Source of the DNA: Eunapius fragilis
Taxonomy: Eukaryota; Porifera; Demospongiae; Spongillida; Spongillidae
Direction of reading: 5' to 3'
NCBI GenBank assembly: GCA_963681505.1
Contig: OY811990.1
Coordinates: 2,863,382-2,927,381 of the forward strand
DNA length: 64,000 bases
Shown here: piece by piece, positions 22,120 through 33,883 of the stretch
Numbering within the stretch: the stretch's first letter is position 1
Layout of the letters: each line of letters begins with the position of its first letter
Made by a program: the position numbers and the translations under genes
Notes under the pieces: model-generated
Database searches by the model: none
The model's input: only the letters and a program-made list of their open reading frames with translations
Told to the model about the DNA's origin: nothing

Positions 22120-23256
22120 ATGGCTGAAGCTGTTGGCAGCGAAGCTGGAAGTATTGATATTATGGTTTGTGGAAAAACAGGTATTGGAAAATCCACCCTT
22201 CTTAACATTCTACTTGGAACGAAAGATAAGTTTGTCGTAAATGGCCCAGGCAGTGAGGGTGATGATTGCATGGCAGCAGGAACAGAAGACGTGATCAGCG
22301 TTTCTGAAAGAATTCATGGCATTAAAGTCACAATGTACGACACACCTGGGCTTCAGTCTGACCACGAAGACGAAAAATTCATTAAATCGATGGAAAAGGT
22401 ACTGGCAAAGATTGACCTAGTTTTGTTCTGCATAGATAGCACCTCTACCAGGTGGGTGGCCGAAGCTCAAACAGTGAAGACACTACATCTAGGATTTGGG
22501 AACGAATTTTGGACGAACGCTATCTTTGTACTAACTAGATCAAATATGTCCCAACAAGCACTCGTCGAAGATGACGATCTTTCACCGGAACAAAAGATTG
22601 CCAAATGTGAAAAAGCTGCTACAAGTATCTTCAAATATTACTTACAAGAATTGAAAAAGTGCGGTGCATTAGCTGGTGTTGTTAATAAAATTCCACTCGT
22701 TGCGGTAGGAAGCCATAAGAAGAGAAAGCTTCATTTCGTTGCTCCAAAGGTGTACGATGAAGATTTTTTACCAGAGCTTTGGTCCTTAGCTGTAAAGCGA
22801 TGTAGGGGTCAAAAGAAATTGCTCTTTGCAATGGCCAGCAATTACAAGCAAATGCGTTTTATTTTACAAGATGACTTTGCCACCCTTTCTCCTGAAGAGC
22901 AAGATCAGATTAGAAAAGAGATTCAGGAACAAAATCTTTTGATCAATGCACTCTCATCAGCCTCAAATGAAGAAACAGACAGTATTTCACAATGTCAACC
23001 TATACAACTGAGTAAAAAACAGTCTAATCGTGTACACAAGTCACTTGCAACGGGCCTAGGAGCAGGATTAGGAGGAGGTGCTGCTGCATTAGGTGCTTTT
23101 ATTTCCCTCAGTGTGCTTGGTGGACCAATTGGTTTAGGGGTTGGTGCCGCTGTGGGTCTTATTGGATATAGTGTGCTCACTGGGGTGTTGGTCTACCACT
23201 TTATTAAATCCAAAAAGAAGGCGGCAATGGCTATCCAGATGGAGACTACTCTGTAA
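22120..23256 (+). CDS. AIG1/GIMAP-type GTPase, copy A
   Basis: Intact single-exon frame of 378 residues. GTP-binding motifs: P-loop GKTGIGKST at 18-26; a conserved Thr (AAGTEDV) near 55 for G2; G3 YDTPG at 73-77. The N/TKxD position is replaced by TRSN, about residues 143-146. This spacing matches AIG1-type (GIMAP/Toc-like) septin-superfamily GTPases, which oligomerise on membranes and act in immunity or organelle traffic. Residues about 305-365 form a Gly/Ala-rich hydrophobic hairpin followed by KSKKK, a likely membrane anchor. The start is the ATG at 22120; an upstream in-frame GTG is not needed. The paralogue at 43159-44296 is broken and the one at 47158-48372 intact. The function in this organism is inferred only. 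Confidence 0.85.
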   Translation: MAEAVGSEAGSIDIMVCGKTGIGKSTLLNILLGTKDKFVVNGPGSEGDDCMAAGTEDVISVSERIHGIKVTMYDTPGLQSDHEDEKFIKSMEKVLAKIDLVLFCIDSTSTRWVAEAQTVKTLHLGFGNEFWTNAIFVLTRSNMSQQALVEDDDLSPEQKIAKCEKAATSIFKYYLQELKKCGALAGVVNKIPLVAVGSHKKRKLHFVAPKVYDEDFLPELWSLAVKRCRGQKKLLFAMASNYKQMRFILQDDFATLSPEEQDQIRKEIQEQNLLINALSSASNEETDSISQCQPIQLSKKQSNRVHKSLATGLGAGLGGGAAALGAFISLSVLGGPIGLGVGAAVGLIGYSVLTGVLVYHFIKSKKKAAMAIQMETTL

Positions 23257-24252
23257 TTAAGAGCAAATTGACCACGTCTGAACACATGGCATGCATGTGG
23301 ATATTACTAGTAGGATATATTGTTTAATTGCGTAATTGCGTTCATCTAAACATGCCATTCATATTTGTGAAAATTTTAAAATATTGAATACAAAAATGTC
23401 TGAAGCTAAGTATTCTTTTTTTCAGCCCTTTCATTGGTAAATAACACTGTGCAAAAAACCTAGTATACGCTAGCGTATATTTTTGCGTATATTTCGCGTA
23501 TACCATCAATATACCAAGGGTAGTGTATATTTCGAATATCCACCTGGTAAATTTCAAGAATCCCTAGGTGACAATTATTCATTGTGCGTATTCTCGAAAT
23601 ATCACGAATACGCACACCGCAATGAATTATGCAACGCATTCAAATCTAAATAACTTACATGTATAACTTTGATATGAATAATTTGAAGCCTCCTATGTGA
23701 ATTCGAACGTAGAGCATTATGGACGTTTACCACATGAACTATAAGCGTCGGTACGTATCTAAGATATTAATGATGCATGGCATGGCTTAACAAGTGGTTA
23801 AGATAAGTGAGGAGGACAGGAATGGGGGGGTGTATGCCAGGGTTATGTGTTATCGCATGCGCGCGTCACGTGTGTTATGCTGTGCGATATTGACCAGTGC
23901 ATGGGTACTTTTGGCAACACTAGCTAAGTTAACGAATGCGTAATTGTATGCTGTATACCAATGGGTCAATGTGTCTACCGGATGGTAGGAAGCATGGGAG
24001 GCCATGTTTGACCGGGGTCAATCTTTGTAACCAGGTAGCCCAGCAGGGTGGTGAATTGGCCGCCCATACAACCATATATTTGCAGCTCATCATTTACATC
24101 AGCCATTGTTTTAAAGTGTGTGAGGGAGCAGGAGTATGGTCACGATCCTCAGTGAGAAGTTCCTAGAGTTGCAGAGGTTAGCTGATATGGTTCCTGACAA
24201 ATAGGCCAACAGTATGATCACCACTGAAATAGCAGTGACACCTTGTGGTCTT

Positions 24253-25870
24253 GGCACTTGAAAGGTGAGTTGTACCATTGAATGTATTGCACACTGGCAC
24301 GTAATCACCACCAGACGTTGAGGACAGTATGTCCCTAAAGCTTTTCATGCTTTGAGACCTTTCAACCTTGATGGGGTCATTGGAGTCACGTGACTTTGGT
24401 GGGCGTGGTACTTGAAAGGTGAGTTGTACCATTTAATATATTGCACACTTGCATGTAATCACCACCAGACGTTGAGGACAGTATGTCCCTAAAGCTTTTC
24501 ATGCTTTGAGACCTTTCAACCTTGATGGGGTCTTGGAGTCACGTGACTTTGGTGGGCGTGGCACTTGAAAGGTGAGTTGCACCATTTAATGTATTGCACA
24601 CTTGCACGTAATCACCACCAGACGTTGAGGACAGTATGTCCCTAAAGCTTTTCATGCTTTGAGACCTTTCAACCTTGATGGGGTCATTGGAGTCACGTGA
24701 CTTTGGTGGGCGTGGTACTTGAAAGGTGAGTTGTACCATTGAATGTATTGCACACTGGCACGTAATCACCACCAGACGTTGAGGACAGTATGTCCCAAAA
24801 GCTTTTCATGCTTTGAGACCTTTCAACCTTGATGGGGTCATTGGAGTCACGTGACTTTGGTGGGCGTGGCACTTGAAAGGTGAGTTGTACCATTGAATGT
24901 ATTGCACACTGGCACGTAATCACCACCAGACGTTGAGGACAGTATGTCCCTAAAGCTTTTCATGCTTTGAGACCTTTCAACCTTGATGGGGTCATTGGAG
25001 TCACGTGACTTTGGTGGGCGTGGCACTTGAAAGGTGAGTTGTACCATTGAATGTATTGCACACTGGCACGTAATCACCACCAGACGTTGAGGACAGTATG
25101 TCCCTAAAGCTTTTCATGCTTTGAGACCTTTCAACCTTGATGGGGTCATTGGAGTCACGTGACTTTGGTGGGCGTGGTACTTGAAAGGTGAGTTGTACCA
25201 TTGAATGTATTGCACACTGGCACGTAATCACCACCAGACGTTGAGGACAGTATGTCCCTAAAGCTTTTCATGCTTAGAGACCTTTCAACCTTGATGGGGT
25301 CATTGGAGTCACGTGACTTTGGTGGGCGTGGTACTTGAAAGGTGAGTTGTACCATTGAATGTATTGCACACTGGCATGTAATCACCACCAGACGTTGAGG
25401 ACAGTATGTCCCTAAAGCTTTTCATGCTTTGAGACCTTTCAACCTTGATGGGGTCATTGGAGTCACGTGACTTTGGTGGGCGTGGTACTTGAAAGGTGAG
25501 TTGTACCATTTAATATATTGCACACTTGCATGTAATCACCACCAGACGTTGAGGACAGTATGTCCCTAAAGCTTTTCATGCTTTGAGACCTTTCAACCTT
25601 GATGGGTCATTGGAGTCACGTGACTTTGGTGGGCGTGGTACTTGAAAGGTGAGTTGTACCATTGAATGTATTGCACACTGGCACGTAATCACCACCAGAC
25701 GTTGAGGACAGTATGTCCCTAAAGCTTTTCATGCTTTGAGACCTTTCAACCTTGATGGGGTCATTGGAGTCACGTGACTTTGGTGGGCGTGGTACTTGAT
25801 AAGGTGAGTTGTACCATTTAATATATTGCACACTTGCACGTAATCACCACCAGACCTTGAGGACAGTATG
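24253..25870. repeat. 154-bp tandem array, about 10.5 units
   Basis: The palindrome GTCACGTGAC recurs at 24384, 24538, 24692, 24846, 25000, 25154, 25308, 25462, 25615 and 25769: nine intervals, eight of exactly 154 and one of 153. Units differ by only a few bases. Each unit also carries CTTGAAAGGTGAGTTG, a consensus-like splice donor on the plus strand. Because 154 is not a multiple of three, the minus-strand frames shift each unit and the repeated peptide is not a protein repeat. Spacing close to nucleosomal DNA length may be coincidence. Confidence 0.95.
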
Positions 25871-26940
25871 TGACCATATCTTCCTCTTCCCCCCCCCCCC
25901 CCCCCCCATCTCTCTTTCCAACCCCTCTCTTTCTATTTCACTCTTACTGGATATCCATAATGCTCCATTTATACGCAGCACCCATTTATTAATACAAAAT
26001 TCAGTTAGTAATTTCAATTGGAGCCAAGCACAACGTGGCTTGAGCGGAAAAATTACCGTTCAACGTTCTATTCGTCGAGATGAGAAACTGTTGGTGTTGG
26101 TTAGTTGCAAAATGCATTGGCTAATTGGCGGCTCTTCATCCGACAGATTGTACAATGCCCCATTTGCTGAACGCGCGTGGTTGGCTTCAATCTCTAAGAC
26201 CGTTTCGAATCTTGAGAACGTAACTGCATTGTGTCGCGATCAGGTATCTCATTCTCTCACCATTATGATTTCCCGTAACACGTGGATAGTACCTCAACCG
26301 GTGGTAAGTAATCATCACCTTTTTTTTCTCGAGTCAAATTTAGAGACGTCATAAAAACTAGCAAAGGCAGAGCGGGTAAGAGATTGCGTTTTCATTCACA
26401 CTTGCTGTTTATCAGTGTCTGTTGTCAGAATTGAATTGAATACAAATTATACGAAGAGCGGAGATAGAGAAGTAGCGGATTGCTTTGGAGTATAAGGTAA
26501 AGGCTTCGTTTGTTTTAACCCTGTATATTCCCTGCAGCTAGACAAGGAAAGCTCAGATTCAGCTGAGCTTGTCAAGCAATCCCGCCGTCAGTGTAGGCCT
26601 CTGTTTGCATTTGTATCGTATGGATGCTCTATTTTGCTGTAGCTATATGGACTATGGTGACAGTACAGGGAAGCAGTTTGAAGCCTACGATCAACTACTG
26701 CCGCGCGTTTCGTTAGAAGAGGTTGCAATGGATTTCTGAGCAACTCGTGGCAACGGCGGGTTGGAGGGCCACTACTGGAGTATCTCCTTTCTTGATGGCT
26801 GGAGAGTTTGAACGTTGTCTATTGATTGTATTGCTTTATTTATTATTGATAATAATTTTAATACTAATCAAGCCAGTATACAACGAACATAATCGGGTGG
26901 CGTACCCAATACAGTATACGGTCAACGTAGGTACTGTGTA
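25871..26940. other. Unassigned interior of the CACTA-like element
   Basis: Opens with a run of 18 C at about 25890. A 181-residue frame (25809-26354) has no recognised domain; its first part is repeat and C-tract translation. Nothing resembles a CACTA transposase or a captured host exon I can name. Confidence 0.4.
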
Positions 26941-27496
26941 GTATCCGGAGACATTAATTAGAGAATCCTCCATAAGCGCACGTGATACATTTGAGGATAC
27001 TCGAAATATACGCAGTGCGAAATTGGTTCTATACGCAAAATATACCAGTGGGATACTTCGCGTATACGCACGCGTATATTCATGCGTATACTCGAAATAT
27101 ACGCAAAATATACAATAGCGTATATCCTATTTTTTGCACAGTGTAATGCATATCTGTGTACAGTTTTAAACGTTAATGTCATTCCTTAGCAAGCATCCTA
27201 AAAATCAAAGAAATACACCAAAATACATAGATTCAAGCTTTTCAATGATAGTTCTTCCAAATCATTGAATAGTTCACTTTAGATCAGACAGTGTTTATGT
27301 TAGTCTGTTGATATGCTTTTGCAAGCAAGCATGGTGCATGCAGCATTGAAGAGGTACATTGAGATGCTAGGATATTAAGATTGGTTTCTAAGGCTTCATT
27401 ATCAGCAAATTATCAGATACATGTAATGCACACCTTGATACAGGGTTTCTGTGTTCACTTATAAGTTTAGATCACTGCATACACAATATTTACACC

Positions 27497-28869
27497 ATAT
27501 AAACATATTGAATAGGCACTTACAGGATTAATATATGTACACATAAATTGTTGTTGCTACTATTACACAATGTACATACATAGAGAAACTAAGCCAAATT
27601 GCATGCTCTGCTTAGCTCTGGCATTGCACCTCACTAGGGTTAAGTTTAGCTTCACATAGATCTCTACGAAGGTCTTTGACTTCTGGTGTTCTGTGCCAAA
27701 GGACAGGCGCGAGGCCAAATGGGAATAAGCCTGCCTGGCTTCAAGACCTCAGTTTCCATAGCTCTCCACAGCAAGAGGGATACATTTCCATCCAAGGGTA
27801 TCACACTTGGGGTCATTCGCCTGGTCCTTCCTCTGCTCTGCCAGTAGAGCAGCTGTTCCTGCAGTGACGCTTGCTTCACAAAGTGACACAAGCGAGGAGA
27901 TGTCACAGTTATATCAAAAGCAGCAGAGAGACCACCTATCCAGTTGTTCACTAGGGCATCCATAGGATGAGACCTAGAAAGGTCAGGGGTAAGTGCACTA
28001 CCTGCCTCGATCCTCACACCAAGGTTTGCCTTGTGGCAAATATCTACAAAGACATCTCGCAGCTGGTTGTGTCGGAGAACCACATCACCACCTCGTCTGC
28101 ATGACAGTGCATGATGCCCCAGGGAGTCCAATGCTATTTCTGGACATAGCAGACAGCAGGAGGCTGTTGTTGTTTCTAAACCCAGCCACCATGAAATAGG
28201 TGTGCGGAATTCACTTGGGTCAAGATGCAGGCCAGGCTCACCCGAAGGAAGGACTGAAACTCATAAAGTGGCCAAGGAAGCAGAGGTAGAGAGGAGGCGA
28301 GCTTTGTTTGCTGGAGAAGCTGAGTCGTACAAACTACTGAGGCCAAGGGAGAGAGCACATCTTGCCAACAAGGCTCTAGCCATAGCCCGAACCAGAGTGA
28401 AGTTCAGGTAAGTTGAGCTATCCAGCGTATCTCCGTGAGGGAGGAGACTCAATGGCAGAATCTGGAGAGATGGCATCTGAGGTAGAGACTATGCTATTGA
28501 AGGTATTAACCGCATGAATCAGATGATGGTTATTTGCAGTGGCAAAACCAGATGAACAAAAGGATGCAATGACGGCAGCACTTGAGTGATGAGAGAGTGA
28601 GCGAAGGCCGAACCTCCAAACCTTAGGCTCAGTTGAGATTGGCACCAGGCGGCCTCGGTGAGATCTAAAGATAAACACTTAGAGAAGCAATTCCTTAAAT
28701 CCAAGTCAAGTATCTTCAGAGAATCAGCAGCCACTCTAAAGGGGGGGGGGGGGGGGGGGGGGGGGAGGGTTGATCTGGCTAAATGCACCATCTTACAAAA
28801 ACCACTGCAAAGCCATAGCAAACTAAAGGCCACCTGGGGTTCAATATCTGAAACATCTTCCAACTCACC
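27497..28869 (-). mobile_element. RT-associated retroelement fragment, C-terminal part
   Basis: Inserted in duplication copy A relative to copy B, with CACC at both junctions. The minus strand has MDSLGHHALSCRRGGDVVLRHNQLRDVF, then IEAGSALTPDLSRSHPMDAL, NNWIGGLSAAFDITVTSP and WRAMETE (27664-28131). Upstream blocks include NKARLLSTSA and LNFTLVRAMARALLARCALS. This is the region downstream of the reverse transcriptase in a group of invertebrate and fish RT-bearing proteins with a GHHAxxCxxGGDxxxRHNxLRD motif. The RT fingers and palm are absent. Frames change several times, so it is a decayed fragment. A 25-G tract interrupts it at 28741-28765. Confidence 0.6.
28741..28765. repeat. Poly-G tract
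   Basis: About 25 uninterrupted G. It lies within the RT-associated fragment and, on the opposite strand, would encode a Pro run. Confidence 0.9.
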
Positions 28870-29260
28870 ATGTATATCATTTTATCCAGGGCATTTCCGA
28901 TTGACATTGCTGGATTCACAGTTAGTGTGGAATTATTCAAACAATATCCTAATGTGTGGATGTGGGTTGGAAAGAAGAATCGGAGAAGGAATGGCCTCAA
29001 TACCTTCCCTCAGTAACAGTACATACAGGTACAAGTGAGTGAGAGTGTTTTAATTATGTTAACCAGTGATGTCTACGCAAATATGCTTATAGTACTGGAG
29101 CACTCAACCCACACGATATGTGAGACATAAAGAGAATGATGATAATCTACTCTATAAAAAATGGAGGCATGCACTGCATTAGTGATTTTAAAAAAAGGAA
29201 AGTAACAATGATTTTTTAAAAAGCAAAATTCAAACAAGTAATCTGACAGAGATGAATTAA

Positions 29261-29649
29261 CCCTTGAATTGCTGAAGCTGCCTTTTGTTGCTGAACAGAA
29301 TTTGCAAATTTGTAATGCAACAAGCAGCCCTGCCAATGCATGAATGCACAATGGTATGCATTCATAACCTAGCAAGATCTTCGTCGCCTTGCCTTTAAAG
29401 GCTTTCCACGAAACATGCGTAGATAGCAGCCCCATGCTGAGGTAATGATTTGTATTGCGTTGCTGAGCAAATCAGCTCTACAAAGATCATAATGAATACC
29501 AAAACTAAGTTCACGTACAAAGATACACTCTAGTTTACACAAGTCATTCCACAACAGTTACGTTAAGTTAGGCATAAAGACAACTAAAAGAGCTGCTATT
29601 AAACAATGCATACATTTGACACTAAAAGGTACCATTCGCAGTTCAAGGG
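29261..29649. mobile_element. piggyBac-like MITE
   Basis: 389 bp flanked by TTAA on each side (29257-29260 and 29650-29653). Ends are CCCTTGAATTGC and the inverted GCAGTTCAAGGG. Copy B of the duplication has a single TTAA at the equivalent place (about 45266). A TTAA duplication with CCC/GGG termini is the hallmark of piggyBac. The interior is non-coding. Confidence 0.85.
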
Positions 29650-29699
29650 TTAACTCAACTTCATGGACCTCTCAGTTCTAGTGTGCCAGACAAGCACCT

Positions 29700-30585
29700 T
29701 GGAGAGAACAGGAAGAGAAAGGGAGGTGGGAGTAGGAAGGGGGTGGTGAGAGAGAGAGTGAGAGAAAGAGAGGAGAGAAGGGAGAAGGGAGAGAGGGGAT
29801 ATGATAAAATAAATAAGCTTCACAAGCCTCTGCTGGATTCTTCTGCATTCTACTGATTCCTTTGTGGTTTCAAAAATTTAGTCTCCATGTATCCTATCTT
29901 AACCAGCATGTAGTGATAACCATTGGCCACGTCTTCAAATCATCATAACCTCCCCTCCACGGACATTCAAATCTGTTCATTGGATCTGTGATACTTTATC
30001 TTCCCCATCTACACTATATATACATGTGTGTGCTGGTGTGTGACAAGAGGATGGATTGAGTGCTAAGAGTGACCACTGTCCCCACACACTCACATTGAAG
30101 GCTATGACGGACCAGAGAGCACACAAATCTCATATCCACAAGTAGACACACGTACATGTACTCAGACAGACATAAATAGATTATCGATACATACATATAT
30201 ACAATGACTATTATACATACATAAATACATACATACATAACTACATACATACATACATACACGCACTACGCACACGCACACACACACACACGTGTTACAT
30301 ACATACGAACGTACGCTCAAGCGCTCACGGGCGTTGTGCGAATGGCTTGAATTCTTCCTCTCTCTCTCACTCTGCATGCATTGAGTGCGTGTGCGTGTGT
30401 GTCTGTGTGAGCGCGCGCACACATACACACACGCACTCACACACATAGGCTTACATGTAGACACACATACCAACACATGCCAAACTCTAGATCTCGCGCA
30501 CACGTATACTCTCATTTGGCATAGTCAACGACTAATGTATTGTTGTAGTCCAGCGCAGCGCTGTTATATGTGAACAGACACCATG
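29700..30585. repeat. Purine-rich, CATA and CA simple repeats
   Basis: GAGA-rich low-complexity sequence at 29715-29800 matches the far longer GA array of copy B. CATA/TACA tetranucleotides lie at 30190-30260, followed by interrupted CA/GT runs up to about 30480. The translated Cys/Val/Tyr- and His/Thr-rich frames are repeat artefacts. Homology to copy B ends near 30160. Confidence 0.8.
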
Positions 30586-30589
30586 ACAT

Positions 30590-31345
30590 CATAGATTATA
30601 GAATACATGGATTGGAAACGGTAAAGATTACGGGATTCATCCGCATTTCACCATTCCGTAAATTACGTACCCTGGCCAGGGCACTTTTGTGAGCTTTGCC
30701 GAGAAATAGTCGGTACAATTGAGAAACTTGTGCCCGATCCGGCTATCCAAAAGGTAAAAATACGTTTAACAATAAGAAGAGGCATTTGTGGAGCAATTCC
30801 ATTCAACACGGATATATCTGAGCTTCGACCCAAACGAACTTGCGAGCCATTTGCTCCTACAACACATGCACAACACATAAGAAATTTTGATCACGCCACT
30901 CAATATGCATCTCTGATTTAATATATGTCCTCAAATATTCTAAAATCCTGATCACTTTTCTGGGAAAAGTACACAAAAAGTACCCTTTTTGGATATCATT
31001 ATATGACATATTTACGATTTACAATGCCAGAACCCTTCTTAGGGGCTCTAGAACGTTACTACGCCACGCTAACAACTACGCAATCTTTATGGGAACTCCC
31101 AAAATGGATTTATAATGTTTCCTGTGTCCAGGAAAATGCCACAACCACTACCCGATCACGTGGTAGCTACGATTGCTCGCTGGCTCATGCAACTGAAACT
31201 CTGTAAAAAGAATAGTTAAACGATTCTTTGATATCAAAGAGGCTGTCTTCACACAGTTATAGGCTATACAACCCCGAAAGAAGCTCTCTACAGAAGGATG
31301 TTTAGCAGCCCACCAAAGAGTTTGCAAGAGCACCATAACATTATA
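30590..31345 (+). mobile_element. Dispersed repeat R1, copy 2
   Basis: Begins ATTATAGAATACATGGATTG and matches 21066-20375 reversed, including the TCACGTGGTAGCTACGA block and a shared short frame at 31003-31206. It lacks the MITE-containing 300 bp of copy 1 and has no obvious right inverted end, so it looks truncated. The coding status of the shared frame is unsupported. Confidence 0.6.
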
Positions 31346-32583
31346 GGTACTGGATAGATATGTCCAGCTAGGCTTATAATAAGGCATTTATAATTTTGCT
31401 ATTGTAAATTAGATATTTATACTTATAACGTGTGCTTACAATTCTCGATTTTTCCTCAGAAACTGCGATTTCGACGTGTCTGTACGACGTCAGCATAATC
31501 AGGGATACGATTCAGTTCTACCGTGTCGTTCAGTTCTTTTCTGGCAGCTTTGACCTTGTGATCCAAGTCATATCTCTGCAGTGCCAATAGCATCCTCTGT
31601 AGTCGCCGTGGTGCTGACAAAAGGGACTTCTTAGTGATGACTTCCAATGGTTTGTGGTCTGTCTCCACCTTTTTCATTTTCCCATAGATGTAATGGTCGA
31701 ACTTGCGACAGGCAAAAACTATCGCTAGACATTCCAGTTCGATTGCCACATAGTTCTTCTCGCTCTTGGTTAAAGACCTGGATGCTGATGCCACGGGTCG
31801 GCCTTCCTGCAGTAGAGTGGCTCCAAGTCCTTCCGTGCTGGCATCACACTGAATCACCACTGGCTTCTTAACATCATAGAACGCCAGAAGCTGATCACTG
31901 CTAATCTGGTCCTTGATGTTGCTAAATGCCGCTTGCTCTTCCGGTCCCCATGTGAACTCCACATTGCCCTCTGTCAAATGTCTGAGTGATTCACTGGCCC
32001 GGGAGAGGTTTGGGATGAACCTTGCTAGGTAATTGCACATTCCCAAGAATCTCCGAACCTCTGATGCTGACTTCGGGGTAGCCATGTTCTGGATAGCCAA
32101 CACCTTTGATGGGTCTGGCCTCACTCCCTTTCCTGATATCCGGTGACCTATGTAGAGCAGCTCAGACATGTGCAGTCGCATCTTGTCCTTGTTGAACTTG
32201 ATGTTCGCTTTGCGAGCTCGCACGAGTAACTGTATCAGTGCCTCATCATGATTACGACAGGCCTCTTCCATAGTGTCGCCTTTCCCAACCACCAGAACAT
32301 CGTCTGCCACTACTGCTACTCCTTCCAAGTCGTACAACGCTGCTTGCAGTCTCCGCTGAAATTCCTCAGGTGCTGACGAAATGCCAAATGGCAGTCTCAG
32401 CCAGCGGTACCGACCTGTGGGTCCCCAAAAGGTGGTCAGGAAACTGGAACGGTCGCTCAGCTTAACATGCATGAACCCATCCTTCACGTCTAACAAACTG
32501 AAGACCTTGGCGTTGTTTAATGTGGGCAGCACATCATCCAGGGTCGGCATGTTAAAATGGCTTCTCTTGATGGCTCTATTCAG

Positions 32584-33401
32584 CTCAGGGTAGTTAAGGC
32601 TGCCTCACAGGAAAAATCATGTTAACATATTGTCAACATTCATGTTCGTAATTACATCATTATGACGTCGTGTGATTCACTACGTTTCGGTCTTCGTTTA
32701 GCGCAAGGACACTATTTTAGTATCATATTCATTCATGTTACGACGTTACAGTGATCTAGAGTAAACCTTGCACGAAATGCAAACAAACGCACAAAGGAGT
32801 AACGAAAAGAGCATGCAGCTGCCAAGCAATACAAAATTGACGGGTGGTTATATATTAATAACCACTGTACTTAGTATGGGTATATTGGAGATTCAAAACG
32901 CGGGGATGAAAACGCAGCTCTCAGGTACATTTATTCAGCTAGGCAAGCTCATCTAGGGTGCTATTTATTCACCGCGACTGGATATTTCGATAACTGCATA
33001 GGGTATCGAAGATTTATCACATTTCGTTCAAGTCGTCGGCCATTTTGACCCTTGTTAACGTTTGTTGTGACAACACCAAGCAAAGAATTTCCTGCATCCA
33101 GTCGATTTAGTGTGTATGAGCATAGAGAGATTGTTTGTAGCCAATTTGTTTATTAAAAAATGTACCGCAGAATCCCCGCCTACAGCCGTATTTGTTTACA
33201 TAGCCGTTTTCCAAACAGTTCCGTACGATAAGTGTGTTAAAGAGCATACAACATAGCCATTAGAAGTAGCAGTATTTAACACACATATATGCATCAAGTT
33301 GTAAGCAAGTGGATGGTCCTTGCGTGAAATATAACTTTTTGGTACTAGCCGCCATTTTATATGACGTAAAATTATTTGGTGGCAGCCTTAACTACCCTGA
33401 G
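32584..33401. mobile_element. TIR element nested in the old Gypsy RT region
   Basis: 818 bp with perfect 21-bp terminal inverted repeats starting CTCAGGGTAGTTAAGGCTGC, flanked by AG on both sides (32582-32583 and 33402-33403). The retroelement coding sequence on either side resumes as expected for a 2-bp duplication. The interior has no transposase. I cannot name the superfamily: a 2-bp AG duplication is unusual, and the internal TTAA within the TIR is not at the insertion junction. Confidence 0.7.
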
Positions 33402-33674
33402 AGGTCCCGAGGATCTAAACACACTCTGACCTGAGCCTTGTCTGCTTTCCACACAGCCGTAAGGTTACTTATCCACTCTGTGGGTGTGTCGACCTTGGCG
33501 ATCCAACCATCTTTCTCCATGGTTTGTAACTTCTCTTGGACTGCAGCTCTCATGGTGTGGGGAATCCTGCGAGGTCGGTTCTGGACAGGGGGTACTGAGT
33601 CATCCAGCTCAATGTCATATACACCTGGCAGGGCCTCTATTCCACTGAAAATGTCCTTGTAGTCCTTTAGTATC

Positions 33675-33883
33675 TGTGATGGACTGGGGACTCAATGTAT
33701 TGTTCATTGTACGCGGCTCCTATTGTTACGTCGGCCTGACCTCAGGGTCAGCCGGCCTATTCATGTGTATGCGTATATATGTGCATGGATAGTGATGAAA
33801 AGGGACCTGTTGAATGAAACTTAGCGTCATATTCCTCTCGAGCGTGTCAGTCATCGCGTAGTTACACTAGGTGGTCCGTTACA
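33675..33883 (+). repeat. 5' LTR of the Gmr1-type element
   Basis: Starts TGTGATGGACTGGG and ends GGTCCGTTACA, with TG...CA boundaries. It is followed directly by GTTGGTGGCAGCGTCGGG, the position of a primer-binding site. It nearly matches 38625-38842. Confidence 0.9.

Larger units (their letters stand above)
23445..27143. mobile_element. CACTA (EnSpm)-like non-autonomous element
   Basis: Termini CACTGTGCAAAAAA...TATACGC and the inverted ...TTTTTTGCACAGTG are flanked by TAA on both sides (23442-23444 and 27144-27146). Duplication copy B has a single TAA at the equivalent point (about 44458), giving a clean empty site. A CACTG terminus with a 3-bp target duplication fits the CACTA/EnSpm superfamily. 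Subterminal regions are packed with direct and inverted GCGTATATT-type repeats, as in that group. No transposase is recognisable. The interior holds a 154-bp tandem array, a C-tract and unassigned sequence. Confidence 0.75.
21691..30160. repeat. Segmental duplication copy A (expanded by insertions)
   Basis: Collinear with 42739-45858 in the same orientation, starting at GTGCTCGGAGAAGTATGGG and ending in a GT/CA-rich stretch. Copy A is about 8.5 kb against 3.1 kb for copy B because of three insertions absent from B: 23445-27143 (CACTA-like), 27497-28869 (RT-related fragment) and 29261-29649 (piggyBac-like MITE). Copy B therefore serves as an empty-site reference. It carries an intact AIG1-type GTPase. 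Confidence 0.85.

Noticed and set aside
24178-25831. Series of overlapping minus-strand frames with a repeated FQVPRPPKSRDSNDPIKVE peptide
   Set aside because: The unit is 154 bp, not a multiple of three, so each frame breaks after one and a half units. It is a DNA tandem array, not a repeat protein.
32584-33401. piggyBac assignment, because the TIR contains TTAA
   Set aside because: The TTAA lies inside the 21-bp inverted repeat, not at the junction with the host coding sequence, where the duplicated bases are AG.
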